DNA of 64,000 bases from contig CAUYUJ010013991.1 of NCBI GenBank assembly GCA_963575745.1, positions 267,501 through 331,500 of the forward strand, read 5' to 3'. A program made the position numbers and the translations under genes. Shown one piece after another: positions 1 through 9,934 of the stretch. The notes under the pieces are model-generated. The model made no database searches, had not been told where the DNA came from, and saw only the letters and a program-made list of their open reading frames with translations. The stretch's first letter is position 1. Each line of letters opens with the position of its first letter. The stretch is from Prorocentrum cordatum. Lineage: Eukaryota; Sar; Dinophyceae; Prorocentrales; Prorocentraceae.

Positions 1-995
1 CATCTTGTTTAGCAGCGCGGTCAGGTCCTTGGGACCCCCCTGGCTGTTGGCCTGGCGGCCCTGATTCGGCAGCTTGTTGTTGTGCAGACGCCGAGGAGGC
101 CTTGGCTGCATCTGCTGTGGCCTGTTGCTGTCGAAGTGCCTCGGACGTGGACTTGGCCTGGTCCAGGAGAGTGGCGTCTGCCCCTGCGGATTCGAAAAGC
201 TGGCCAAGTTTGTCGACTGGAAGGCCCAGGGCAGGCACCATGGTCTTGACAGAGTACGATTCTGGAAGAGGCGTCGGCAGCTGCGCCGAGACCGCGAACC
301 GCTGATGCTCCAGCTCGGTGATGTCAGTAGCCAGTGTGAACCGACTTCTTGACGCCTTCGATCTTGGCTTCAAGCCCCACCTTCTGGATCTCCAGATCTG
401 CCAGTGTCTCCTCCTGCGGCAACCTGCTCTTGAGCAACTCTTCAATGCGAGTGGTGTAGTGGTGCATTTGGGCGGAGTGCGGCTTGCTGCTGGCGATCTT
501 AGACTTGATCGCCGTTCGCTCAGCTCCCAACTGCTCTCGCGCCGCCACCACAGCAGGCTCAGTGAGGTTGCCCAGCGCCCTGAGGGTCTGGCTGATCTCA
601 TTGGGGCGCTGCTGGTCGGTGTCGGTCTTGTCACTGGTGTCCGTGTCCAATGTCTGCCCATTCTTTGCCGCCAGCACTTGCTCTCGAAGCTTTGCAATCT
701 GAAGGTCCTTGGCCTTGAGCTGCTCGTCTCTCTCGACTGCATAGTTGGTGACTGCTGCCTTCTGCCTCTGCTTATCACGTTCCAAGGCTGGGGCCCTGAA
801 GCTCGGCGCCGTCTGCAGAGGCTTGGGGCCTCCAAACGCAGCACCTTTGCTGCATTGGCAGCTTGAGCAAGCATTGAAGTCACCTCTGTCCCACCACTTC
901 TCACCTGTCCGTGGATGAACACACCATCGGCATAGCCACGGCGCGGCCCATGCCTTGCGAGAACCGATCTTCGGCACGCGTCCGCCATCCTCCAT
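1..995 (-). pseudogene. LINE-type ORF1 remnant: zinc-ribbon plus coiled-coil protein (frameshifted, runs off window)
   Basis: I read this as the ORF1 (RNA-binding) protein of a non-LTR retrotransposon. The ATG at 995 opens a 223-residue frame with a C-x2-C...C-x2-C zinc ribbon (Cys 22, 25, 43, 46; CRWC and CSSC). Charged helical stretches that look like coiled coil follow at about residues 70-112 and 150-215. The frame stops at 324 after EGVKKSVHTGY. A +1 frame, entered near 345, continues with coding character (TDITELEHQRF, then Gln/Ala-rich) to about position 18, so I infer one frameshift. The start is supported by a 170-nt leader reaching back to a spliced-leader relic. Its architecture, zinc finger then coiled coil, matches ORF1 of the LINE at 47 kb. 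The assignment rests on that likeness; a host zinc-finger protein is possible. Confidence 0.55.
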
Positions 996-1147
996 GTGTC
1001 AGTGTCTGGAAACAGAACGAGATCGGGAGGTACGGTCCCGAGCGTGGAATGCGTTGCGAAGAAAAGCGGCACCTCCAGCCTGGGCAGGCTCTGGGGAGGT
1101 GCGGGAGCGGTGAGGGCCGTCGGTTCCCTCCTGCCAAAATGTCAAGT

Positions 1148-1187
1148 CCGAGCAAACGCTACGGACTTGAGCCAAAATGGCTACGGA
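1148..1187 (-). other. Tandem dinoflagellate spliced-leader relic
   Basis: The minus strand from 1187 to 1166 reads as a full 22-nt match to the dinoflagellate trans-spliced leader (begins TCCGTAGC, ends CCATTTTGGCTCAAG). Directly downstream, 1165-1148 begins again with TCCGTAGC and then a degraded TTTGCTC, as expected for an older second leader. It is known for dinoflagellates that mRNAs receive this leader by trans-splicing and that retroposed cDNAs keep leader relics in the genome, sometimes in tandem. Here it marks the 5' end of a retroposed transcript carrying the ORF1 at 995. The full-length match is strong; the second, degraded copy is less certain. Confidence 0.9.
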
Positions 1188-1189
1188 GG

Positions 1190-1360
1190 GCGCGGGGGGG
1201 AGGGGGAAAGGAGAGAGGGGGGGGACAGGAGAGAGGGGGGGGAGACAGGAGGGGGGGGGGGGGGGAAAGGAGAGAGGGGGGGGGACAGGAAAGAGGGGGG
1301 GGGAGGGGGAAAGGAGAGGGGGGGGGGGGGCAGGAGAGAGGGGGGGGGCAAGCTAATCGC
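1190..1360. repeat. G-rich minisatellite (GGGGGACAGGAGAGAGGG type)
   Basis: Runs of 5-13 G separated by GAGA, ACAG or AAAG recur with about 20-bp spacing. The plus strand has clear G-quadruplex potential. The array starts 3 bp upstream of the spliced-leader relic, so it is the flank into which the retrocopy inserted or its upstream region. Confidence 0.9.
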
Positions 1361-1469
1361 TCGCGTCATATCTGACGTCCTACCCCTCCCTCCCATCCCT
1401 TACCATGGCGCTGATTTTCTCTATCCGCGGACGCGTGTCGTAGCGGACCTGTGGCTCCGCGCGCGCGTG

Positions 1470-1770
1470 CGTAGTGGGTGGTGGTGCGCGTGCGTGCGTG
1501 CGTGCGTGCGTGTGCGTGGTTGTGGTTGTGTGGTTGTGGTGTGGTTGTGGTTGGTGTGGTTGGTTGTGGTTGGTGGTGGTGGTGGTTGGTTGGTGGTGGT
1601 GGTGGTGGTGGTGGTGGTGGTGGTGGTGGTGGTGTGTGTGTGTGTGTGGGTGTGTGTGCGTGTGTGCGCGTGTGCTGTGGTGTGTGGCGTGGCGTCTTGG
1701 TGGTTTGTGGTGGGCCAGGTGCGTGCGTGATGGCGGTGGTGGTGGTGGCGGCGGTGGTGGTGGTGGTGGT

Positions 1771-1810
<40 letters not shown>

Positions 1811-1811
1811 T

Positions 1812-1860
<49 letters not shown>

Positions 1861-1965
1861 GTGGGTGGGGTAGTGGGGTGGTGGTGGCGGTGCGCGTGCG
1901 TGCGTGCGTGCGTTGGTTGGTGGAAGTGGCGGTGGGCAGGGCGGGGCGCGGTGCGGTGGTGGTGG
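1470..1965. repeat. Compound microsatellite (GCGT)n, (TGG)n, (GT)n
   Basis: Long (GGT)n tracts at about 1575-1630 and 1735-1770, (GT)n at about 1771-1858 and GCGT runs at about 1493-1515 and 1896-1912. All six frames stay open here, giving false His/Thr/Pro- or Gly/Val-rich ORFs. Confidence 0.95.
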
Positions 1966-2254
1966 GCGGATGGGCGCGCAAGAAAGAAGCCCGCGCTGGG
2001 GCGAGAACGCCATCCTGAACGACGGAGGCACAACACCGATCCGAAAATGAGACCCACGCTGCAGCGGGAGCACGATTCGGAACGAGCGGGGCCCGAAAAT
2101 GAGGCTGGCGCCTCAGCGAGAGCAGCATTTTGAAAAAAATGCAGGCGAACACCCAACTCCCAGGAATCCTTTGTGTAAAAAGCAGGACGCGGGGGGGGGT
2201 GGCGAACACTCCCAGCACGTCATCAGGGGAAGAGGGAGAGTAGTATTCATATTG

Positions 2255-2600
2255 AGTAATTGTGGACAGGAAAGAGGGGGAGAGAAGGGGGGAGGGGGGG
2301 GGGCAGGAGAGAGGGGGGGGACAGGAGAGAGGGGGGTGGTGGTGGAGAGGAGAGAGGGGGGGGAACAGGAGAGAGGGGGGGGGGAGGGAAAGCAGAGAGA
2401 AGGGAGGGGGGGAACAGGAGAGAGGGGGAGGGGGACCCAGGCCTGCCTGACAAGTGCCCGTCCCTCCGTCTGGTGCCTGTGCCATGGGGTCTGGCTTGGA
2501 GGCATGCGCACGCGGCCGCGGGGGGTGGGCAGCGACCCTCTTGTAGAAAAGAGAGAGAGAGAGAGAGCCAGAGAGAGAGAGAGGGAGATATGCCAAGAAA
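2255..2600. repeat. Second copy of the G-rich minisatellite plus (GA)n
   Basis: At 2255-2445 the GGACAGGAGAGAGGGGG motif of 1190-1360 returns in the same orientation. A (GA)n tract lies at about 2548-2590. The two G-rich arrays bracket the compound microsatellite. The sequence between, 1966-2254, shows nothing recognisable. Confidence 0.9.
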
Positions 2601-3784
2601 CGACACATCAGGGAGGATACGGAAGGGCGGGGGGCAGGGTGGAGGGTGGAGGGTGGGAGGGAGGACGGACGAATGGAGGATTGAAAGGAGAAGATAGGAT
2701 GAGAGGAGATGGACGAACATTAGAAGGCGGAGGAAGGAAAGGGGAGAGGAGAGCGGAGGGCGGACGAGGGAGTACGGAGGCGGGGAGAGGAGGGGGGGCA
2801 GCTGCGACTGCTCTAGCTCAGACCTTGTCCAGTCCAATCGGCGTGCTGTTGACGCGACAGTCTGATGCCCTTCTGGAGGCTGGACGGGCATGTGTCAACG
2901 TAAACACAAACCTGTGTCTCGCTTCATCCTCCTCCTCCTCGCTCATCCCGTTCCTCTTCCCTCATCCGGCCGAACCCTCCATCTGATCGTATCGTCGTCG
3001 TCATCCTCCCACTCCTCCTCCTGCTCCTGCTCCTGCTCCTCCTCCTCCTCCTCCCTCCCATGGTGGTACCAGGATGCCCTCGAGACAAACTAAGCCAACG
3101 TCTGACGATTGGACCTGTGAGGCTTGAACATCCCAACAGGGAAGCCTCCCATCCCTCCAGCAGGAAGGAGGATGAGGAAGGAAAGAGGTGTGCGACGAGA
3201 CCCATACTTCTCTTTCTCTAGTACATCCGTCTGTCCCTCCGTTTTCCTTCGCTGGTGCGGACATCTCACGCTGTCGAGCATGCGCCCTACCGAGAGTGTT
3301 GGAAGCACATGCGGATCCTGGGCCAATAAACAATCTCCTGGACAAACAAGGCAACACATGACGCCCCTCATCCTGGTCACTTCTACGCCCCATGCCATAT
3401 CCCGCGAATCCCCTTAGCCTCGGCACGCTCTGTTCGTGCCTCCTCCCCGCACCTCTCCTTACTGAAAGAGCATGGGACGGGCCCGCCTTGTTCGCGAGCA
3501 TGATGCTCTGAGCCTGTCCGAACGCAGGAGCCACGAATCCCGCAAGGGTTGGGGAACGGCAACACATTAGCAGAAGGTCGCTGGCAGAACGCAGCTGCTG
3601 CTCTCCAGTCGCGCGTGTCCTACTTCCTAGTCGTCGCAACGCCTCGTGCACATCGGCGTGCGGCTCGGATGCACCGCGCTGAAAGCCCCTGGAGGTCTCC
3701 AGGAAGCCTCCAGCCACACACCTCAACCCTCGATTCTCGAATTGGCACAAGCCACGAGCCCCCTCCCACAACTTTTGAGACGAA
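2600..3784. other. Low-complexity and unrecognised sequence
   Basis: Purine-rich DNA up to 2800, then a (TCC)n/(CTGCTC)n tract at about 2925-3056. From 3060 to 3784 the sequence is of ordinary complexity, but no frame shows a recognisable domain on either strand. Confidence 0.6.
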
Positions 3785-4034
3785 TGTACGCGGCGCTAAT
3801 ACGAGCACCATGTGCTTAAAACGACCCGACCTCCACCCGTGAAGCTGCTGCAAACTTTGAAGACGAATGTGCCCGGCGCGAAGGCGAGAGCCACATTTTG
3901 AAAACGGCCCGCCCTCCTACTTTAAAGCTGTTGCGAACGTAAAGCTTCAATCTCAGAAATGGCGAGGAAATGTCAACGGAAACGCCCGACCCTCCCTATG
4001 AACACGTCTGGGGGTGCGTCAGGGCGGAATCATT
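3785..4034 (+). repeat. 82-bp family repeat, two units plus its conserved end (copy 1)
   Basis: Two units share CGGCGCTAA...GAGA.CCACATTTTGAAAACG..CCGCCCTC (start points about 3790 and 3872). They are followed by a tail (GAGGAAATGTCAACGGAAACGCC... to GGGTGCGTCAGGGCGGAATCATTTA). The same units and the same tail recur at 53.8-54.4 kb, so unit array and tail travel together. Confidence 0.8.
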
Positions 4035-5475
4035 TATACTATACGGCTAAAGAAAAAGGATAGAGCAGGATGGGGAGGAGGAGTGAGGTCACTTCAGGAT
4101 GAGAAAGGTTATGGGGGTCCTCAATTAAGGTTATGGGGGTCCTCGTTGGCTCTGAAGGGCTCTAGGGCTTTCTGGAGAACTGGAGGCTCCAAGGGGTCCT
4201 GGACACGCCTCCCTCCTCTTTCCTCGTCCTCCTTCCCTCCGCCTGCTTCCTCGTCCTCTTCGCTCCTTACTCCCAGTCCTTCTCCCTGCTGCTGCTCTCC
4301 CTCCTCCCCTACCCATTCCTTTTCCTCCCTCCTCGTCCTCCCTCCCGCTTCCCTCATTCCCGTTTGCCCCTCCCGCTCCATCTCGTACCTCCCCTCCTCA
4401 CCTTGGGGCACAAGTTTCCAACTCGTCCTCTGGGCTCGCTGGCATTCAACGGCGCGTCCGATAGATTATCGTTCCCTCCCCTTGTGGGCTAGGCCTCCCG
4501 CCCCCTCTGAAGTTATTCCATTCCTCTGGGGTCCTCCGCTGAATCGGCCCCTCCTGCTCTCGAGGAAGGGCGGAGGGTGCCGAAAGCGGCGGCGGGGGAG
4601 AGAGAAGCAGCTCTCATGGATTCCCCTGCTTCAGTGTCTCTCCTGGGGGCCAACAATGCTGCGAAGTGCTCTGGACACGGCCCCCCAAAGGCTCCATCAC
4701 CACCAACTCCCCCCTCTTCTCCATGTCCCATCTCCTCACGCTCTCCCTCCGCACCCGTTCTCTGCCCGCGCCCGTGCACTTCCGAAAGGGGCGGTGAAGA
4801 GGAGGGCGAACATCGAGGGATACAAGCCTGCGTGAACTTCCGAATGAGGATCGACGAAACGCAAGCGAGGAGGAATATCGAAGAGGAAACTTTCGGAGAT
4901 CAACGCGGTGGCGCTGGACCCCTTGACGGCGCTGCCGGTGCCGTCCCTGGCGCGCTCCGCGGCTGTCGAAGACCGACTAAATACTAAGTTTGAAAAGCGG
5001 TCCCAGGGAAAGTGTCGGGACTTCCAGGAACCCCGCAGGAGGGGCGAAGGGAGGAGGATGGGAGCAGAGGGAGGAGTGGGGTGGGTGGGGTGGGAGAAGT
5101 GGGGGGAGGTGAAGGAGGATGAGGAGGCGAGAGGAGGAGGAAGTTGGGTGGGAGATGGGTGCGAAGGGAGGATGGGACAGAGACGAGGTGAGAGAGATGA
5201 AGGGAGCGTGAGCATGAGAGAGGGAGGAGGAAGGCAAGAGGACAGCGAAAATGGAAGAGAAGAGGAAGGGGGGAGGGAGGAAGGGTGAGGATGAGGAGGA
5301 AGAGAAGGGAGGAGGCCGAGGCATGTCCCAGGCTGCCCTGGGGCGCGGGTTGGCTCGAACTTCGAACTTCGATGGGGAATCAAACCGTGGCCACGAACTG
5401 GCAAGAGGGGGAGTGTCGGGTAGCGGCACCCTTCGCCTGCGCCGCCGTCGCGGCTCCCGCAGTGGGGGGGGATGG
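4035..5475. other. Pyrimidine-rich then purine-rich low-complexity sequence
   Basis: 4200-4800 is C/T-rich and 5040-5320 is G/A-rich. Long open frames in both strands are composition artefacts (Pro/Ser- or Glu/Gly-rich). I see no gene. Confidence 0.6.
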
Positions 5476-5506
<31 letters not shown>

Positions 5507-5555
5507 ACTGATGATGATGATGATGATGATGATGAAGATGAAGATGATGATGATG
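5476..5555. repeat. (GAT)n microsatellite, left flank of the YR element
   Basis: GAT repeats with few interruptions end exactly where the element's B2 repeat begins. A matching (GAT)n tract resumes at 11586, so the two halves look like one interrupted microsatellite. Confidence 0.9.
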
Positions 5556-5650
5556 ATGTGGGCAACTCTCGAGGCCAGGGGGTCCCTTTTTGTGCAAAGG
5601 GCACGGCAACAGGCGAGGACGGCGGAAGCATGCTGGCGCCATGCGCCAGG
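5556..5650 (-). repeat. B2 split direct repeat
   Basis: 95 bp starting ATGTGGGCAACTCTCG on the plus strand; repeated exactly 190 bp away as B1 with two visible substitutions. It forms the 3' end of the YR element against the (GAT)n flank. Confidence 0.9.
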
Positions 5651-5684
5651 AAAGGCATTCTAGAGCGGGACAAAGGGTGGGCGG

Positions 5685-5748
5685 GAGAAGCTTGAGAATG
5701 GTAGTGCGGCCCGAAAGAGAGCCACAAAAAGCCGCGGGCAGCAATATG
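5685..5748 (-). repeat. A2 split direct repeat
   Basis: About 64 bp (GAGAAGCTTGAGAATGG... to GCAGCAATATG) identical by eye to A1 at 11524-11588. It overlaps the start of B1 by ATG. Confidence 0.9.
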
Positions 5749-5840
5749 TGGGCAACTCTCGAGGCCAGGGGGTCCCTTTTTGTGCAAAGGACACGGCAAC
5801 AGGCGAGGACGGCGGAAGCATGCTGGCGCCATGCACCAGG
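5746..5840 (-). repeat. B1 split direct repeat
   Basis: Internal partner of B2, joined to A2. The A2/B1 junction GCAAT-ATG-TGGGC carries the same ATG found at both outer ends of the element. About 50 bp of presumed 3' untranslated sequence separates it from the last frame. Confidence 0.9.
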
Positions 5841-5889
5841 TACTTAGGCTAGCCCATCACACTGGCTGAAAGCCGCATTGACTGAATTT

Positions 5890-7560
5890 TCACATAGCTT
5901 TGATCTGCTGAGCGACGTAGCGAAGCGAATCAACACTGAGAGCCATCCTGTCGCAGGCACATCTTAGAACATTGACGGGGGGCCGCAGCGCTTTGATGCG
6001 GACCTGACGATCTAGAGATGGGATGCCGAGCTCGCCAAGATGTCGTTTCCCAGATCGACAACAGAGCGAGTCGGCGGGCGAACAGATAGCAGAAAGAAAA
6101 CTCATGTCCTTAGCATGCCAGCTCACCAATCGAAATCTTCTCTTTACACGGCCAGCAAACATACATGCATCAAAAGCAGCAGCAGACGAACACTGGCTAA
6201 CGAGAGCGGCGCAGGCTGGGACATCCCAGATAAAAGACGCATCTGGATGACACAGCGTGGCAGGAACTTTATTGCTGCTACATAGTGACAGGAGGCGCAC
6301 GTACTGACTGCAAAATAGATTCGCAATGTGAATTGATCGAAGCTGGGCACTAGACAAAATCGGCAGGCCGTTGGGACGAGCTATGCTACGGACAGCGGGC
6401 TTCTGAGGAAGCCAAGTAGTCGTGTCGGGCCCCGCCCACACGCACGAAATGCAGCCTGCGCGGATCCAGCCTAGCACGCGCTTCATCACTAAAGGATCTG
6501 TGATGTCATCAGTGGCCTGGCGTCTCACGCCCAAGTGCAGCACGCCGAAGCCGAGGCGCTGCAGCACGCGAGCCGCGCCGCCGTCGCCGCCAACCACCAA
6601 GGCGGGCAGGTACCTGGACCGCGTCGCCGCGCGTCTGGCTGCACGCCAAATCCGAGTCAGGCGGAGGCCCACCGCGCTGTCACTTGCGGAGGCGGATGCC
6701 TGACCGCTGGCGGTGTCGGCGTCGCGGCAAGCGGCCGTCGCAGAGAGAAGACGCCCGTGGAGGTGGTCGGCAGCATGAGATCGTCCATCAGCGAGTCCAC
6801 CCCGTGCCCACGGCCGATCAGGATCTGGTCTAAAGTGGCAACCTGCTGCAGCACTCGAGCCCTCTTGGTGTGGCGGGAGAGGCTCGGGTCCGTTCTCCAC
6901 TGGCCGCGGTCCTTGACCTCCTCCCTGGTGCGACGACGAGGTGGGCAGCCGTCGGCCGCGCCCCCATGCCGATCCTCTGTCTTCCCAGGGCGATCGAAGC
7001 AAGCGCCGTAGACGATCGGGGCCAGACGTCCGCATCCGAGTGGCATCGGGTCTTGGTCGAAGAACGCCGCCCGCTGACAGGCGATAGGCCGCGTTGGTCG
7101 TCGGGTAGGTGTCGATCATCAGCCTGATGAACACTGCCATGCCGAAGAGCTTCCACGAACCGAGGACGCCCACCATGGAGGCCATCGCCGCCCGTGGAAG
7201 AGAGGGTCGCATCTGCGGGGGCGCGAGCTTCCGCCATCCTGTCAAGGCGCGAGCCGCGCCCGTGGACAGCGCCGTGCCCGCCATAGGCGGGCGCAGGTAG
7301 TGCTTCACTGAGGCGAGCACGACTCGGCCCGTAGCATCGTCGAAACTGACCAGAAAGAGGTTCACGAAGTAGGTAACTAGGATGACAACGACCTCCGCCG
7401 CTGTGGTGATGGTCTGGGGCGTCTGACGGCTCCACTCCTCGAACTTCTTGACTTCGCCCCAGTCGTTGACCATGGTCGTGTCCGACGCGGCGGCTGACTC
7501 GACGACCGAGAGCGCTGCCTGCCCGAGCCGTTCTGGCTTTGGCGGCGTCTTGGTCCTCAG
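5890..7560 (-). pseudogene. YR and methyltransferase-like region of the polyprotein (degenerate)
   Basis: One minus frame of 620 codons covers the stretch, but only from about 7560 down does it carry the polyprotein; above that it shadows the RT frame. The YR N-terminal part includes VKKFEEW, VTYFVNLFLVSFDD and TGWRKLAPP (about 7470-7100). The recombinase catalytic part, about 7100-6680, is scattered over frames, and I cannot identify an intact R-H-R-Y set. From about 6580 the frame resumes as a methyltransferase-like tail: VLQRLGFGVLH, then MKRVLGWIRAGCISCVW, then GPDTTTW where relatives would carry a GTPCTTW-like motif, then CHPDASFIWD and FDACMFAG. Capture of cytosine methyltransferases by retrotransposons is reported in dinoflagellates. 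Here the Pro-Cys motif is lost, so activity is unlikely. Domain names rest on memory of family patterns, not a search. Confidence 0.6.
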
Positions 7561-9934
7561 CTCCGTCGATGTCGAAGCTCGGTGGCGGCAAAGCTCGGGG
7601 GGCCGCCGCCTGGTACTCCTCAAAGGTCGGCCCGACAAAGAAGCCTGTCCTCGACGGTGAGTCAGCGGCATTGCTTTCGCTAGGGATCCATCGCACTGCG
7701 TGACGAATGCCTGAGGCTGCCGACAGGGCGCAGAGGCGACGTAGCGGATCACGAAGCCCTCGGGCGCCAGAACGCCCCTTGCCAGCAGCGAGGGCTAGAG
7801 CCAAATTGTCGACGGTGAACAGGATGCGATGATGCCGAAGCCGTCCAGACCGAGCCGAGTGTCGCATCGCAAATCCGAGAGCCTCCGCCTCGTATCGCAT
7901 GATGTCCAGACCGAACCTAGCATGACGTGCGCTGTGTATCGTAGCCCAGCCGTCGAGAGCCGTGATCGAGTCGGGAACCTCGTCGAAGCCGTCCAGCGAA
8001 ACGTCGTCGATCCCTCGATGTGATGATGATGCGGTAAGCGGGGGCTTGCTATGGGTCTCGGGAGGCCTCGGGCACTGCTCGCAATCTTTGAGGCAGTTTT
8101 TGCTCGCGGCCGCTTCCAACACAACATTCGGGTCGACTCCCAAAGCGTGCGCACGAGCGCGCACGGCATCGGAGAAGCGGTAGCGCCATCTCTCCGACAA
8201 TCGCCCTGCGGCTGCAGCCACGTCCTGCTCAACGGTCTTGCGACAGACGCCAATGCCGTAGGGAGAGGCGTCGCTGCAGAAAGTGGTGGCCGCCCACTTC
8301 GCCCTGACATCAGCCCACCACAAAGGGATGAGGGAGGCAGCAGCACGGAGCTCAGCGACGACTGACGGCCACAGCGGCAAAGCCCGACGGGAGTCCTGAC
8401 CCATGAAGCGGTAGACTGCATGGAAGATCGACAGCATGGGCCTGTTGGTGATCATCCCCCAGGTGCAATGACCGACCACGGCGGACAGCGCAAGCGGCGA
8501 TGCATAGCCTCGTCGGAGTAGACCGAGGAGGGCCTGGCGCAGCCTGCACAACCGGTCCACCTTGCACCTGATGACGCCCACGTCGCCCAGGATGTCGAGG
8601 CCTGTGAAGATGACGCGAGGCGCCGCGGGGGCGAACTCGTCCACGGGCAGGCCCCTCGCCACCAGCACGTCGCGGATGGCCTGGCACGAAACGGTGGCAA
8701 CCTCTGGATCGAGAGACACGGTGGCGAAGTTGTCCACGCAACCCGCTGCGATGACGTCGGTGTCGTTTCGCAGAGGACGAGGTGCTGCACCGCCCACCAG
8801 CATCGCATCGTCATCGATCCCCGCGTCGCGAATGGCCGCGGTTAAAGCCGACTGGCAGAAGTGAAGAGCCCACGACCAACCCATCGGCATCGCTGACACG
8901 AACGGCTGTAGAAAGGCCTTCGTCGGGATCCTGACACCATTGATCACCTTGAGACCCACGTACCGATTCGGGGCCACTGGCAAGGAGAAGTATCGGTGCA
9001 GCTGGGGCGGCAGCTTCATGTGATAAAAGGCGCACTGGATGTCACCCTGCGCCACGTAGAAGTCAGTCGACGCCTCGAGGGCACTCCATGCCGACGGAGT
9101 CGGCAATCTCGTAGAGGGAGGGGCAAGGAAGGACATGTTGGCCACCCGCGTATCAAAAACGAGCCGCAGGTTGACGCCATTCGACTTCTCGACGAAGAAG
9201 AAACCTGTGGAGTACGCCGCCTGACGTTCGGCGACTTCCCACTCTAGCATGCCCGCCTGATCCAGGCGCAGCAAAAAAAATCAGCATACTCCCGAGGGCG
9301 AAACCGCAGGCGAGGATCCACGTATGGCGACCCGATGCCCGAGTTCATCCTGAGAGCGGCTGTCTCCGCAGGGTCACGTAGCATTTGTTGCCTCCACCCT
9401 GACAACGTTGAACGATCGGCGTCGGACACGAGATCGGCCGTGGGAACGGGGGCCACGTGCTTCGGCCAGGAGACGAGCTCCTTGTCGTAGGGTCTTACCC
9501 GAGACTCACCAGAGTACCTTGGCGCCGACGCGAGCAACTCTGCTAGGGCTGCCTCGCATCTGGTAGGAGATTCGGAATATCCAGAAGGGGAGTTCAAAAT
9601 CGCGAAACTGTTGAGCAAGGCACTCTTCAGCGTCGCTGCGAGCGCGTGGAGGAAGACCTGGAGGCGGAGCAACCATGTCATCAGGGTCGCAGTGGTGCAT
9701 GTCGTTGAGGGTGGCCACAGCATCGTTGTACCACTCTCTCCAGGCAGCACCTTTTGCAGCCCGTCCGCGGGCTGAACCTCCCATCGACGCGATACCAGAT
9801 CGCCGCTCCACAGGGAGAGGACGGAGAGGGAAAATGTCTCGCTGCCGCCATTGATAAGCAGCGATGGGGCAATGTGCCTGACTGGCGCCACTGGAGCGCG
9901 CCCCGCAGCCAGGCCTGGACTTCTCAGACGTCAT
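6830..9934 (-). pseudogene. RT-RNase H (pol) ORF of the YR element, frameshifted
   Basis: The ATG at 9934 overlaps the gag-like stop as ATGA. The path starts MTSEKSRPGCG, changes frame near 9600 (into ELVSWPKH and GWRQQMLRDP) and again at an 8-T run near 9270. It then runs open for 814 codons from 9274. In that frame RT motifs are LRLVFDTRVAN (about residue 37), the GDIQCAFYH motif A (Asp 78), MPMGWSWA motif B (130) and CVDN motif C (179-182), then FTGLDI. RNase H follows with FCSDAS (Asp 335), YEAEAL (Glu 462), TVDN (Asp 489) and NAADSPSR (Asp 538). About 30 codons later, near 7560, the conserved reading passes to the YR frame. CVDN has Cys for the usual aromatic residue and Asn for the second Asp; YVDN is, to my knowledge, common in this dinoflagellate family. 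Three frame changes make this copy defective unless some are assembly errors. Confidence 0.75.

Noticed and set aside
1366-2608. Long His/Thr/Pro-rich and Gly/Val-rich ORFs
   Set aside because: They read through (TGG)n and (GT)n microsatellites; all six frames are open for compositional reasons.
5380-5832. Poly-Ser/poly-Asp ORFs as genes
   Set aside because: They are translations of the (GAT)n microsatellite joined to the B1/B2 repeats.
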